64,000 bases of DNA from Aradus depressus (lineage: Eukaryota > Arthropoda > Insecta > Hemiptera > Aradidae). Location of the stretch: positions 31,560,066 to 31,624,065 of the forward strand of contig OY759215.1 in assembly GCA_963662175.1 (NCBI GenBank). The letters are read 5' to 3'. Under the pieces are notes generated by a model. The model searched no databases and was not told where the DNA came from. It was given only the letters and a program-made list of their open reading frames with translations. This document shows positions 34,222 to 45,456 of this stretch, in pieces (positions within the stretch are counted from its first letter, which is position 1; each line of letters begins with the position of its first letter). A program made the position numbers and the translations under genes.

Positions 34222-34499
34222 TAGTTATTGTAATTCATGCCCGGGCTTTAACTACGAGGTCATGAGCCCGACTCTACTCTATGGGAGTCCTAAATTTTTA
34301 TACACCTAGGGTAGAGGTCTTTAACGAGTACCTGACATCGTACGGACTCGGGACCAACGCTTAACGTCCTATCCGAAGGACGACGTGTTAAATGTTATTT
34401 CACCTCCCAGACAAAAAACCTAAGGGCCTCGGCCGGGGTTTGAACCCGCGATCTTGAACTCATTAAGCAAGCACGCATACCACTGAGCTACCGGCGCCC
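34222..34499 (-). mobile_element. SINE-1 copy
   Basis: Full head in reverse (GAGCTACCGGCGCCC at the right end, GGTTTGAACCCGCGATCTTG for box B) and complete body to ATGCCCGGGC and TTAGTTATT at the left. Confidence 0.93.
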
Positions 34500-35779
34500 A
34501 TATTAATGCGATATCATCGATGTTGGATTAATTAGTTGCACCCCAAAGTTCAAGCCCCTAAGGACGTATAATAATGGTCTTGTAAATCGTAAGTTTATTG
34601 TTAGTCGACAGTTTCGATTTTGGTCCAAGTAGTCGACGTAACAGTCCGTATCTTCGATTCAGTTCTTGCCGTTTAAATCATTTCTTCATTTTGTTTACGT
34701 AGGTCTGTTTGTACAAGAGGGAATCAAGATGCTAATGGTGATTCCATTTTTATTTTTGCAATATAGATATCTTTTCATTCTTATTTATTTATTAAATTTG
34801 TTTAAGAATCTTTTCAGTCTGATATAAATTCTGAATCTCTCTCAACTTTCGAGGAAGGAGAACTTCCAAGGATTTATTACCTCCTTTTTTTATTTTTGTT
34901 TTTGTCTTGGCATTTAATTATTCATTTCTATACGTAAATATTGTTTTTATAATAGTCTAAAAAAAAGTGTTGGTTTTAGTATGTTCATAATTTTTATTTT
35001 ATTTATTTTATGTAAGGTAAAGGTAAAACAATAACGGACAAGTAATTATTTAAAAAACATTTTCAAGGATGTTGTGAGATTAAAGTTTTCAGGAAAACAA
35101 AAGTTACTGTCGATTCAAAAAAACAAGCAGTTACTTGGCGAGATGATCTGTAGGTACCTGTTGATTGCACCACCAACGGTACTAAACTTAACTTAGAGAA
35201 GCCAGAGGATCTTAATTTGACGTCAAAGGGTAGACCTTTCTGAGAATATAATCAATTTGCAGTGTTTTGCGCCATTGAAAGCATTTCAAACAGCTTTTGA
35301 CCTTTGGCTATCATAACAGTTCAGAAAGGCTTGCCTTGATTTTAGAATAGGTCTACAAAATATTATATAAATCTATTGCATAATGCGAAAATATTGCGTA
35401 AAATCCTTATATTATTAATAACAAATATCAAAATAGGAAGGGCTATTATTACATATAGGTAATCATAATTCTGGTCTGGGTGGAATGAGGAAGTTGGGTG
35501 ACCCCCAAGTTCTGTTGTATTAAATACAATCTGACATTTTATTTTATATCAGTTTATCTGCGAGGGGCAAATACCTTAAATAAAAAATTTCTTAAGAGAA
35601 TATGTAGTAGTAGGCACTTTGAGATAAGGGTAGGCCTTTTTGGGGCCGAACGATTTTAAACTACCCAAAGAAATAGTAATCAATATTTTTTTTTAATTGT
35701 ATATACTTATATTATTTATTACTATATATATTTTGCTCCTACGTTCTTATATTTATTTCTTACATTATCCACCAGAGTC
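34500..35779. other. non-coding AT-rich DNA
   Basis: Nothing recognised. Confidence 0.45.
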
Positions 35780-36320
35780 ATGCACCTGAATGAAGAACGA
35801 ATAATGTGTTCTTTAATGAACGAATAAGGACTACTAACTAGTTTTAAGGATTCGTTTATCATTGCACATTATACTTATGTAGAATGGATAATGTGGCTTT
35901 TAACGGGACAACTAATTTAAAGGGCTGGTTTATCATTGCACTTTATACTAATGCAGAATGGATAGTATGGTCTTTTAAGGGAATATCTAATTTAAAGGAC
36001 TGGTTTATCATTGCACTTTATGCTAATAAAGTATGGATAATGTGGCTTTTAATGGAATAACTAATTTAAAGGATGGGTTTATCATTACACTTTATACTAA
36101 TGCAGAATGGATAATATGGCTTTTAAGGGCGACTAACTAATTTAAAGAACTGGTTTATCATTGCACTTTATACTAATGAAGAATGAATAATATGACTTTT
36201 AAGGGCGACTAACTAATTTAATGGACTGGTTTATCATTGCACTTTATACTAATGAAGAATGGATAATATGACTTTTAAGGGTGACTAACTAATTTAAACG
36301 ATGGGTTTATCATTGTTCCG
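35780..36320. repeat. minisatellite, 74-76-bp unit, seven copies
   Basis: TTTATCATTGCA or close variants occur at 35855, 35929, 36004, 36078, 36154, 36230 and 36306. The period shifts from 74-75 bp at the left to 76 bp at the right, where GGGCGACTAACTAA replaces GGGACAACTAA, so the right units are the younger expansion. Confidence 0.92.
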
Positions 36321-36738
36321 GCTTCTTCCGACAGGGAGTTAAGTAGACAGCTCATTGGTTTGTTGATTGTTGTTAAACAAGGTTTGTACGTAGGATGATG
36401 AGAAATGACCCCTGGAACAGAGCTCGCTCGCAATCAGTAACCTTCTCATTTAGTGTATGAAATATTTTAATGGGTGCTGTCATTTTCAGATTCATTTTCG
36501 GATAGACAGGTCTGCTGTAGGTTCACGTAACTAGCAGAGAATAGTGTCGTTCCTACCACTTGTTTCCATTTAAGATAGAACTTGTACAAACAAAGTTACA
36601 CCGCCCCAAAGAATTTACAATAAATTTCCGTAGGAAATAATTCTAAGTAATATTTATACTGTAACGCATAGCCACGGATTTTAAAATATATTTTTATTAT
36701 TGGTAGTTTTTATAATATATATTACAAAACTCTTCCAC
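36321..36738. other. non-coding DNA
   Basis: Nothing recognised. Confidence 0.4.
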
Positions 36739-37205
36739 AAAAAGTCGTTTAGTATTCTCTACAACTTCTAGTTGAAGAGATTTAGGTCATTAATATAAGT
36801 GTTAACTTTTAAAATGTACATCATAGGCCTCGAAGTAAAATGGTCTTATTTTTCATCCGTTTTCTGGCAAAATCTAAATTAGCACATGTGACATCTTCAT
36901 TTCAATTTCCATCGCTACAATGGTTTCTGCATTTGAACTTTCTTTATCTTTTATCCTTTTTAATAATATATTATATTATTAAAAAGGATAAAAGAAAAAG
37001 AAAGTTCAAATGCAGAAACCATTGTAGCGATGGAAATTGAAATGAAGATGTCACATGTGCTAATTTAGATTTGATTAGATTTTGCCAGAAAACGGATGAA
37101 AAATAAGACCATTTTACTTCGAGGCCTATGATGTACATGTTAACACTTATATTAATGAAATAAATCTCTTCAACAAAAGTTGTAGAGAATACTAAACGAC
37201 TTTTT
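36739..37205. repeat. long near-perfect palindrome, arms about 230 bp
   Basis: The left arm starts AAAAAGTCGTTTAGTATTC and the right arm ends with its reverse (GAATACTAAACGACTTTTT at 37187-37205). The centre is TTTTAATAATAT, ATT, ATATTATTAAAA around 36970. Matching is near complete across CATCATAGGCCTCG, ATGTGACATCTTC and GCTACAATGGTTTC; a few mismatches and small gaps are visible. Confidence 0.93.
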
Positions 37206-37213
37206 TCGAAGAG

Positions 37214-37214
<1 letters not shown>

Positions 37215-37277
<63 letters not shown>

Positions 37278-37300
37278 CTCTTATATATATATATTATATT

Positions 37301-37345
<45 letters not shown>
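37215..37345. repeat. TA microsatellite
   Basis: Two long TA runs separated by ATAATCTCTTATATA, directly after the long palindrome. Confidence 0.95.
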
Positions 37346-37346
<1 letters not shown>

Positions 37347-37829
37347 TTGGCATTAAAGAATTAATTGAAACAAAGAAAACTGCTGAATGCCAACTCATTA
37401 CTTTCATACCCTCAGTAACGCCAGTATGCAATGTATTTGGTAGGGGAGAGGGGGAGGGGGAGTGATTTATACAAAAGTGGTTGGTATAAGAAAGTCCTGT
37501 TATTTCCTCATCACATGTTTTTGATAATATTGAGAACTTTTTTCCCCCCCAGTATTATTCACAATTTTTGATCTATTCTTACAGCACCAAGAAATTGAGG
37601 TAGGGGTAGAGGAAGAATCATTTTCGGGATTTGTCTGGAAGGTTAGAAAGCCTGGGGCCGGCCCTGCTCTTAGCTTGTGTACCAGGGATCCCATTTTATT
37701 GGGGGATAAACCCAGAGCTCCAATTTCGTTTCTTTAATATCTGAAAAAGAGCGGCATTAACAGGTGAAAGTCATGATTTCGTTGCTTTATTTTTCTTTCG
37801 ACAGGTCATTCCCCTTGAACAAATATTAC

Positions 37830-38335
37830 TTCTTGACTGTCCTGAAACGCTAAACAGAAGTGCAGAATAACCGCTCGGACAACATTGGGTATGGCAGTTA
37901 TTGGGGTTTTCTAGGTTGAGCCCTCTCTGATCTCCCCCTTCTAACGATTTCTCTAAAAATTGTTTTTCTTACATATGGGGTTTTGATTCACATATGCAAT
38001 TTTTGTGATGATACATTCATTCTATCAGCAGTTATTACAGTATTTATCTTAACCTTTCTTCCTAATCCCCCCTTCCCTTTGGTCGATTTGACTGAAAACC
38101 GATAGGTGTGGTCATTAGAGGGTTCTAGATACACATATAAATTTTCATGTAGATACATTCATTCTATCGGGAGTTATCGTGTTCATAGACCCGCAGACAG
38201 AAAGAAATATTTTTAAACTATTTTTTCATATCTAGATGTCGGAAAACATGAAATTCCGTTAAAAACTCAGCATCTAATTGTTGACCGATTACATAACTTC
38301 CCCCATTACTTCGTATAGCTGTAGAAGTACCTAAA
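37830..38335 (+). mobile_element. family-T element, 5' truncated
   Basis: Three modules (GGCAGTTATTGGGGTTTTC, TCAGCAGTTATTACAGTA, CTATCGGGAGTTATCGTG), the GTCGGAAAACATGAAATTC block and a decayed right end CTGTAGAAGTAC. Confidence 0.7.
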
Positions 38336-38935
38336 ATGTTAACATAAAGGACAAATAATAGATACTGAGGATGGAAGTGCTTCTCGAAACGTCTGTAATT
38401 GATAAGATTTAAAAATAAATGGGAGAAATGTAGCTAAGATAAATATATATATATATAAATTCAGAATCTTACACAACTCAAAAATTATAAACTTATATAA
38501 ATATTTACCTACGATAATAAAGTTAATTCCGCGTACAATCAATGATAAATAATTGTATTTATATGTAATTATTTTACTCAAAGCAGAGTAATATATTTTT
38601 TGTGAAGGTTAAAATAATAGAAAAACGAGGAAAAAAAGTTATCCAAGAAGAAATAATATTTATCAGTTTAACCGAAGTCGTGTGTTGATGTTGATACAGT
38701 CGCTCCCCAAAATACTGGATCACACTAAGCCAGACAGAAATATCATAGCCAATATAAGAAGTTTCTTCGGAGATAAATATTTTTTTTATTGAGAATTGTT
38801 CCACTTCAAATTTATTAATTAAATAATATTTTATATCTATATTACAACTTATTAAACTTAACCTTATCAATTTTGCTAAGTAAAAAATTGTAACATCAGG
38901 AGTGGTTAAAGTATTTTTATTTTAAAATCTCTTAT
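38336..38935. other. AT-rich non-coding DNA with a CTGAGGA module
   Basis: The module ACTGAGGATGGAAGTGC, then TTCTCGAAACGTCTG, is at 38364-38395. Nothing else. Confidence 0.45.
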
Positions 38936-39700
38936 ACATTGGGCAGTTTAAACGTACTTTTTGCGCTATCTGTAATAGTTTGAGAACATATTGCGAGAAA
39001 AAAATTACATTCAGTTCGTGGGATGACTGATCACACCACTTGAAATTCGCACAGAGAAACAAAAAACTCTCGAAGATAGTATTAAATGTCTACATTTTTG
39101 GTTCTATAAAATGTTTCTTGTTTTTAATGTTTCAACAGCAAATACCGATAACCCATTTAAAAAAACCCTTCAGGGTCAAGTATTGTCTCAACGTGCCACT
39201 TATAATTCGCATTACATAACACATGGAAATTGGCGAGTTTAGACATTTGAAATGAAATGTAACGCCCTACAATGTTGGTTGTATTAGGTTCTTGCGAATC
39301 TATAATGTTTTAAGAGCAAATCCACAAAATATGCTCATTCAGGTTCGGACAATGAGTGGTCGCGCCATTTATAATTTGCGCAGCGTGACTAATAAAAATT
39401 TGCAAGTGTGCTCTTTCCAAACGAAATTTAATGCTATATAATTTTTGTGATATAACTTTCTTATGTTATATACCTTCAGTTTTGAGACAATAGCACAAAC
39501 TACGAAAATGTCTGCAAGTCTTGAAGTGATTCATACTCAACAATCTTGAGCCCTTCACAGCAAATATCTCTCAAACCATTGATTGAATTAAATTGTAAAG
39601 AGAACAATATGCAGAATTGTATAACATTTAATTTAGGCTCAGTACATTTTACCCTTCTGATGCATGGTTTTTGATATAATGACCAAAAACTACTCAAAAG
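38936..39700. repeat. ancient tandem repeat, about 165-bp unit
   Basis: Diverged units share CACACCACTTGAAATTCGCA (about 39032), CGTGCCACTTATAATTCGCA (39191), CGCGCCATTTATAATTTGCG (39362) and a poorer fourth near 39490. Each is followed about 20 bp later by an AAAATTxGCGAGT-like stretch. Confidence 0.6.
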
Positions 39701-40321
39701 TCAATTATCGGTGCTTTCTTTCAAGCGTATCTATCAAAAGCTACCAGTTGGAGATTCCATTGGTCTGAAGAACCTCCATCACTCATCTTACTTGACCTTT
39801 TTTTTGTTTGTATTACATATTTTCATATTTTGGTTTAAAAAAAAGTGTTTTATAGGTACTATATTATATTTTAATAATTTTTTTTATTATGTAGTACTTT
39901 CATATTTTGATGTATAAAAACAACACCATTTTTAAGTCATTTAGATTTAATTTTTGAATTTCCTTCTCCAATTTCTTTTTCAGTTTAAAACTTATGGAAT
40001 TATATTACTGCACATTTATATATTTGAATATTTTTAATGTATTATTGCATATTCGGAGCATTTTTGTTGTATAATTATGCGGTTTTTTACTGCATATTAT
40101 ATGTCATATTTCGCAGTTTTTGACTGACTAAAAATCCGGGCTCTGGTTATTATACATAGTTACCGGTATATGCTTATTCTCCTGGCTGATTGGTTAGTTT
40201 AGGAGAGTAGACAATATTATGCAGTGAACATTGTTTGAGAGGCCGTCATTAGCTGTGATCCGTCTCTTTGACTAGAGTGGGTGGCTACATATTACTCCAA
40301 CCTCTGGACATCCAATGAGTT
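39701..40321. other. non-coding AT-rich DNA
   Basis: Nothing recognised. Confidence 0.4.
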
Positions 40322-40830
40322 CCACTTGAAATTTTATATATGAATAACCCCATGAGGACTACACTTATGGTTTTTCAGTCAGATCGGCCAAAGGGAAGGG
40401 GGAGATGCTTAATCTGAAAACTTTAATAATTGCCGTTGTAATGAATCGTTATAAAATTTCTTATGTAAATTCAAAACCTATAAGGACGACGCCTATTAAT
40501 TTTTCGTGAAATCGGCCGAAGAGAAAAAAAGGGATAAGAGAAGTGGGACTCTATTCAAAAACCCTAATAACTGTCGATGTAATGAATGTGTCCACACACA
40601 ATTTAGTATGAGAATTTAGAAGTTCTTATGTAAGTCAACTATTGATTTTGGTTTTGGAGGAAGAGCGAAAACGTAATTGATTAATTCGTTCTGGGGAAGT
40701 ACATTGCTATAGATTCCCTGACGACTTTTTTTTCCAATTTTGGAATCAGGGATGAATTCCGGCAAAAACTTAACATCGAATTTCTGGCGATTACATAACT
40801 TCTTCCATACTTCTTGTAGCTCAAAAAAAG
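40322..40830 (-). mobile_element. family-T copies in opposite orientation
   Basis: 40322-40727 is a reversed copy ending TTCTGGGGAAGTACATTGC. It is followed at 40737-40830 by a forward 3' end (GGCGATTACATAACTTC, then AAAGTACGTTCACTGACGAC). GTCGTC-type sequences at the joints (CTGACGACTTTTTTTT) suggest the true outer ends include AAAGTCGTC. Confidence 0.6.
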
Positions 40831-41384
40831 TACGTTCACTGACGACTTTTTCTTATTTTTTTTTTCAACTAAATGTTTTTTGATGCAAAATTTGCATGGT
40901 TAGATGGAAATTCGGTACAGTGTACGCTTCCCCGAATTAAGACGCCTAATACATCTTCAGATAACTAATTCATCTTCAGATAACTTAATCTGATCTCACG
41001 AATAGCTGTCTTTTCGACGAGTTCAAAAGGTAATCAAATTCCGAATAATTAATTTTCAACCATTTTCAGTTGGTAGGTACTGTTTTAATTTAAATTAAGA
41101 AGGCACTTAATATCAATTAGGTTATTAACAATTCTCATATATTTTCTCGTCTACGCTGCCATACTAAGTTTAGTAAGCATATTATTACAGGCGAATCGAA
41201 AGGGGGGCGCAATGTATATTCCGAAATGTGTGTTTACCTTTAGTACGTTTCGATCGGGGGGGTGCGAAGATCAAAGTTTCGTTTCGATCCCTCTTTATAC
41301 CTATCCGCTCAGTAATGTGGCACATCATTTTAACTCTTGTATATAATCTAAGGGGTTAGTTCCGCCAGTAAATATATTTGAACT
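40831..41384. other. non-coding DNA
   Basis: Nothing recognised. Confidence 0.4.
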
Positions 41385-41551
41385 GTTGTCATACCTTTCG
41401 GTGGAAACCGTTGTTACTGTGGGCTTGCGTTTTCGATGTGAAGACAACATTACCAGTGGCATGAAGATGTCTTCACATCGAAAGCGCTCGCCCACAGTAT
41501 TCGACCAGCAACCAGTGACGACGGTTTCCACCGAAAGGTATGACAACAATT
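41385..41551. repeat. hairpin element, about 165 bp
   Basis: TTGTCATACCTTTCGGTGGA at the left is matched in reverse at the right (TCCACCGAAAGGTATGACAA). TTTCGATGTGAAGACAACAT and ATGTCTTCACATCGAAAGC pair further in. One arm has an extra ~20 bp (TTCGACCAGCAACCAGTGAC). The two open frames here are only reflections of this palindrome. Confidence 0.88.
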
Positions 41552-42071
41552 TTCACTCTTCTTTGTAGACAAAAATCAACAAAGACTCTTCCATTACTTG
41601 CCGGACAAAAGAGAACTTAACAACAAATTATGTTTTTTACACTTTTTATTTGAAATTTCTTGAAAGTCTTGCAATGTATTAGCCGAACATGTATCAACTT
41701 CCAAGACAGGTAGTACAATGTTCTTGTTACATTATTACTAATTTCAAGAACCAAATAGTAAACTTGAAATTAAATTATTAGTTTAAATATAAGATTTGAT
41801 TGTCTATTATTGGAAATATAAAGGGTTGATGGTATTTGAAAAAGACACTTCCGGAAGAATTATAAAAATATTTATCTTAATTTTAACTAGTTTAAAAACC
41901 GTACCTTCCTACTATATTTATTAATATTATTATTTTATATTCATATATTTTCAAGGATTTATTTATGTTTGGTACAGAAAAGTAACGTGATAGAAGAGGA
42001 GGTTAACAATAAGAATTTGAGTAATCTCTACAACCTATCCGACGATAGACCGTCTATCTGGAATATATGTA
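41552..42071. other. AT-rich non-coding DNA
   Basis: Nothing recognised. Confidence 0.4.
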
Positions 42072-42214
42072 TATTTTTTTTGGCCTTATGGACCATGCCT
42101 ATTAGCCATGAGTCTAGACTAGGGTTATTGGATATACAACATGTGGGATTCGAACCGGCAAACATGGTGTGTTCATGCAACCAGAGCAATACACTCAAGT
42201 TCAAACGGCCCCTA
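42072..42214 (-). mobile_element. SINE-2 copy, diverged
   Basis: In reverse it reads GGGGCCGTTTG at the head, GGTTCGAATCCCACATG at box B, and ends CATGGCTAATAGGCATGG, TCCATAAGGCC and eight A. It aligns with the young copy at 47487-47702 but has lost part of the body. Confidence 0.75.
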
Positions 42215-42269
42215 TGAAAAATATATAATAGATCCTTTATACTCTTATCTCGTTCAGTGAACCCTTACT

Positions 42270-42960
42270 CATTTATTTAAAATTATTTATATTATTAATA
42301 ATAATATTTATTTTCATTAAACCATAATATGTTAATTGGATAAGTCATAAAAATGTATACATCAATATAGCTTATAAATTAGACACATAAAAAGTTATTA
42401 AATCTTAGAGTCGGACACACATGTGATTAGTAATAACAACAATATCAAATATGAAATAAAAAAATAAATATTAAAAATAAATGAATATAAAAACAATAAT
42501 AATAATAATTACAGTAAATAATTTTTTTTTTTTTTTCTTTTTTAATTTTGATAAATATTTTTTATAATTTATCCAAAAGTGTCGTTTTCAAGACAATATT
42601 GAGGAACGCACTTACGTCCCTTCCTCAGGTCACAATTTGCAAAATATATAAAAGAATTTTTGAAAAACAATAAATAAATAAAATTACCAGTAAAAGTTAT
42701 GTTATTAATAACGAAAATATGAAACAAAAGAAGATTCCGATAGACCTTATAGGAGGACATCTGTGAAGAAATTCTGAAAATAAAAATGAAAGCTAATTAT
42801 GAAATAATGTTTTGTTTATGAAACATGACTTTCATATGATGGTTTTTTATTCTTTTTGAACAATGAGTAAAAAATTCCGTTTCTTGTAACTTAGACATTT
42901 TTAGTTTTTTTTTTCAATCTGATCCCAAATATAGTTTTCTGTATTATGAGCCTTCTGGAG
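42270..42960 (-). mobile_element. LINE-C 3' end, diverged
   Basis: The minus strand reads ETEFFTHCSKRIKN, the same C-terminal peptide as the copy at 48.1-48.6 kb (ETEFYSHCSKSN). A shared 3' UTR follows with a CTGAGGAAGGGACGTAAG module, and the end lies at ATTATTATTAATAATATAAA-type repeats near 42290. Confidence 0.7.
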
Positions 42961-43139
42961 ATAGGTAGAAAGACTACAGAACCACGTCCATGTGTGATAT
43001 ACTGGATACGAGAGAGCTGTGCTTGTGATAGTGACGGACGTACAGACATTAAGTTATGCTAAGGGCAGCTTACCTTCCTGTTCCCAGAGCTCGACTGTGA
43101 TACCACCCTCTTCACACCCCGCCACACCCCCAAACCACC

Positions 43140-43285
43140 CCACCCTCACACTAATTTATAATAATTATTATTTCCGTTAAACCATAACATTGTAATTGGG
43201 TACATCATACAATGTTTATCTTCAAATTAACTTATAAATTATATATCTCAACAAATAAATAATCAAATAATATCATTTTTAATTA
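43140..43285 (-). mobile_element. LINE-C extreme 3' end fragment
   Basis: TATTTCCGTTAAACCATAAC, TGTAATTGGGTACATCAT and TTAACTTATAAATTA match the last ~150 bp of the 42.3 and 47.0 kb copies. Confidence 0.6.
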
Positions 43286-44664
43286 CCAGTGTTTGTTTAG
43301 ATCCAAACTAGATTATGGGTCATTCGTCTACGGGTCGGCCAGGAAGAGCTGTCTTAACCTCCTAGATGCAGTACACCACACTGGCCTGAGGCTGGCCACT
43401 GGAGCCTTCAGGACGAGCCCAGTGATCAGCATCTGAATGTGGACAACCACCTTTACACTTCAGAAGGCTTCTCTTGGGGATCTCTTACATCGTGTCTCTG
43501 CTTCCGAACAGTTGGAACCCAGCTTTCAAATACATCTTCGAGCCAGATAATCTCCATCTGTACAACGGAAACCAACGGGCCACCCGCCCCCTGGGCATAC
43601 GAGCAAGGGAACATATTCTAGAACTCCTAGACAAAATCCCTACAGTTGAGAATACCGACGAACCTCCATGGACACTACCCAAGCCGAAAGTCATATCTCG
43701 CTTAGGCCGACTAAACAAAGCAGAAACCCCACCAAATGTCTACAAGATCATGTTCTCTAAAATAAGACGAACCTTCCATGGGTACCAAAACATTTACGCG
43801 GACGGATCGAAAAGCGAGGAACATGTAGGCTATGCTGTGGTAACCCAGTCTTCAGTGTATAAATGCAGGCTGCCAAGCTATTGCAGCAGTTATACTGCAG
43901 AACTGTGCGCCGTTGCTGAAGCAATGAGTTTTGTTACTTCCGATGTAGGTCGGAACTACATGATTTGTAGTGACTCCATCTCCGCTCTTCAGAGTATCCA
44001 ACAGTTTAACAGCCGCTGCCCCCTAGTATATAAAATACAAAAGCTTCTCGGGAATTGCATAAGGGATAGCAAGCAAGTGGTTTTTTGCTGGATTCCCTCA
44101 CACGTGGGTATTGAAGGGAACCATGCTGCGGATAGAATGGCAAGGGAAGCAGCAGCGCTGCCTGGAGAAGGAAGAATAATAACGACAATTCCGGACCTAA
44201 AGATCTGCATACGTCACAAAATAAAAGAGAGCTGGACCTCTTTGTGGACCAACATGGACCCAAGAAATAAGCTTAGGTCCATCAAAGCTAATGTTGACAA
44301 ATGGCAAAGCTCTGAAAGACAGAATAGACAGGAGGAGGTATGTCTGATGCGGCTCCGTGTAGGTCACACTCGCCTAACCCATGGCCACCTCATAACCAGG
44401 GCGATGGCCCCGGGCTGTGGCGGGTGTGGGGCCTGGCCTCTCACAGTAAGCCACATCCTGGAGGAGTGCCCTGGATATGAGGATATACTAAAGGCCATGG
44501 GTTTGCATAAAAGGGACCTACATGAGATGCTCGGAGACGACAACTCATCTATCGAAGCTGTCCTAAACACGATGAAAACAACACACCTCATAGATCTAAT
44601 TTAATCGAGTTAAAGGCGTCAAAAATCTTTGTCATTGGACGCCGATAAATAAAAACTATTCTAT
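43286..44664 (+). mobile_element. 5'-truncated LINE with RNase H (LINE-B)
   Basis: A 1,379-bp insertion flanked by a perfect 13-bp duplication TCATTTTTAATTA (43273-43285 and 44665-44677). The 5' end is cut inside the reverse-transcriptase thumb (FRSKLDYGSFVYGSARK). The 3' UTR is only about 60 bp. This is target-primed reverse transcription stopping early. Confidence 0.9.
43474..44604 (+). pseudogene. LINE ORF2 C-terminal part: RNase H and zinc finger
   Basis: Open for 376 codons, ending at TAA. After a SLLPNSWNPAFKYIF linker, RNase H shows IYADGSKS (first Asp), YTAELCAV (Glu), ICSDSISALQSI (Asp) and CWIPSHVGIEGNHAAD (His and last Asp). The C-terminal zinc-knuckle-like motif is CGGCGAWPLTVSHIL plus EECP (C-x2-C...H...C). 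This layout is known from jockey/I/R1-like LINEs. Upstream, 43293-43430 continues the reverse-transcriptase end in another frame with a stop and at least one frameshift, so the copy is dead. The RNase H part itself is undamaged. Confidence 0.88.
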
Positions 44665-44677
44665 TCATTTTTAATTA

Positions 44678-45147
44678 TAAATATTTTATATTTATGTTTC
44701 TTTAAGATAAATTTTCTTTTAGGGCGATATTTTTTCGTTATCGAAATATAGAAAAAAATAAAAATGAAGAAAAACAGCGAAATATTCAAAAAATATATAT
44801 ATGTGTAGAAATAAATTAATAAATATCGGAAAAGAAAATAGTTTATAACTAAAAAAGTTATTGATAATAATAAAAATATTAAACAAAAGTAGTTAGGATA
44901 GAATTGATAAGATATTGGTGCAGGAACTCTGCCGAGATAATAATGAAAGCAAAGAAGAGGAGTCAAAAGCGATAGAGGATATTGCAGCCAAGAAAAGGGA
45001 AATAGTCAAAATATGAAAAAAATGGAAGAGATGAGTGAGAGTTGTAAGCGAAGGAAGCGAAGGAAGAGGTAATCGGATCAGAAGCGATGGATAACCTGCA
45101 TTGAACCGCACTGAAGACCAGATATATACAAATAACATACAATAAAT
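44678..45147. other. AT-rich DNA, then a purine-rich stretch
   Basis: 44890-45100 reads ESKEEESKAIEDIAAKKREI on the plus strand with a stop soon after. It could be a remnant coiled-coil frame, but there is no other support. Confidence 0.3.
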
Positions 45148-45456
45148 GGGCGCTGATAGCTCAGTGGTATGCGTGCTTGCTTACTGAGCTCAAGATCGCG
45201 GGTTCGAAAACCGGCCGAGGACCTTAATGGGTCCCGAGCCAGTACGATGTCAAGTAACTACTCGTTAAAGACCCCCTACTTTACGTGAATAAAAATTTAG
45301 AATAGGAAAAATTTAGGACTCCCATAGTAGAGTCGGACATGAGTAGAGACTATATAGGCGCTATCTCATCAGTCCACCAGAGTGACGAGAGAGCGCTTTG
45401 GTAGTTCGCGATATGACCTGGTAGTTAAAGCCCGGGCATGAGACATAATAACTAAC
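45148..45456 (+). mobile_element. SINE-1 copy
   Basis: Head GGGCGCTGATAGCTCAGTGG and GGTTCGAAAACCGG. The body lacks ~40 bp after the head (no TTTATCTGGGAGG block). Tail ATAATAACTAACTA. Confidence 0.93.

Noticed and set aside
41325..41568. Two overlapping open frames on opposite strands sharing MSYLSVETVVT-like peptides
   Set aside because: The shared peptide is a product of the palindrome at 41385-41551, not of two genes.
43020..43135. Possible minus-strand exon ending at GGAAG|GTAAGC (EEGGITVELWEQE)
   Set aside because: No acceptor: the upstream side is a G-rich run, and the segment lies between LINE-C fragments.
44661..45138. Open frames of 80-100 codons rich in Phe/Ile/Tyr or Leu/Ser
   Set aside because: Translations of A/T-rich and purine-rich low-complexity DNA.
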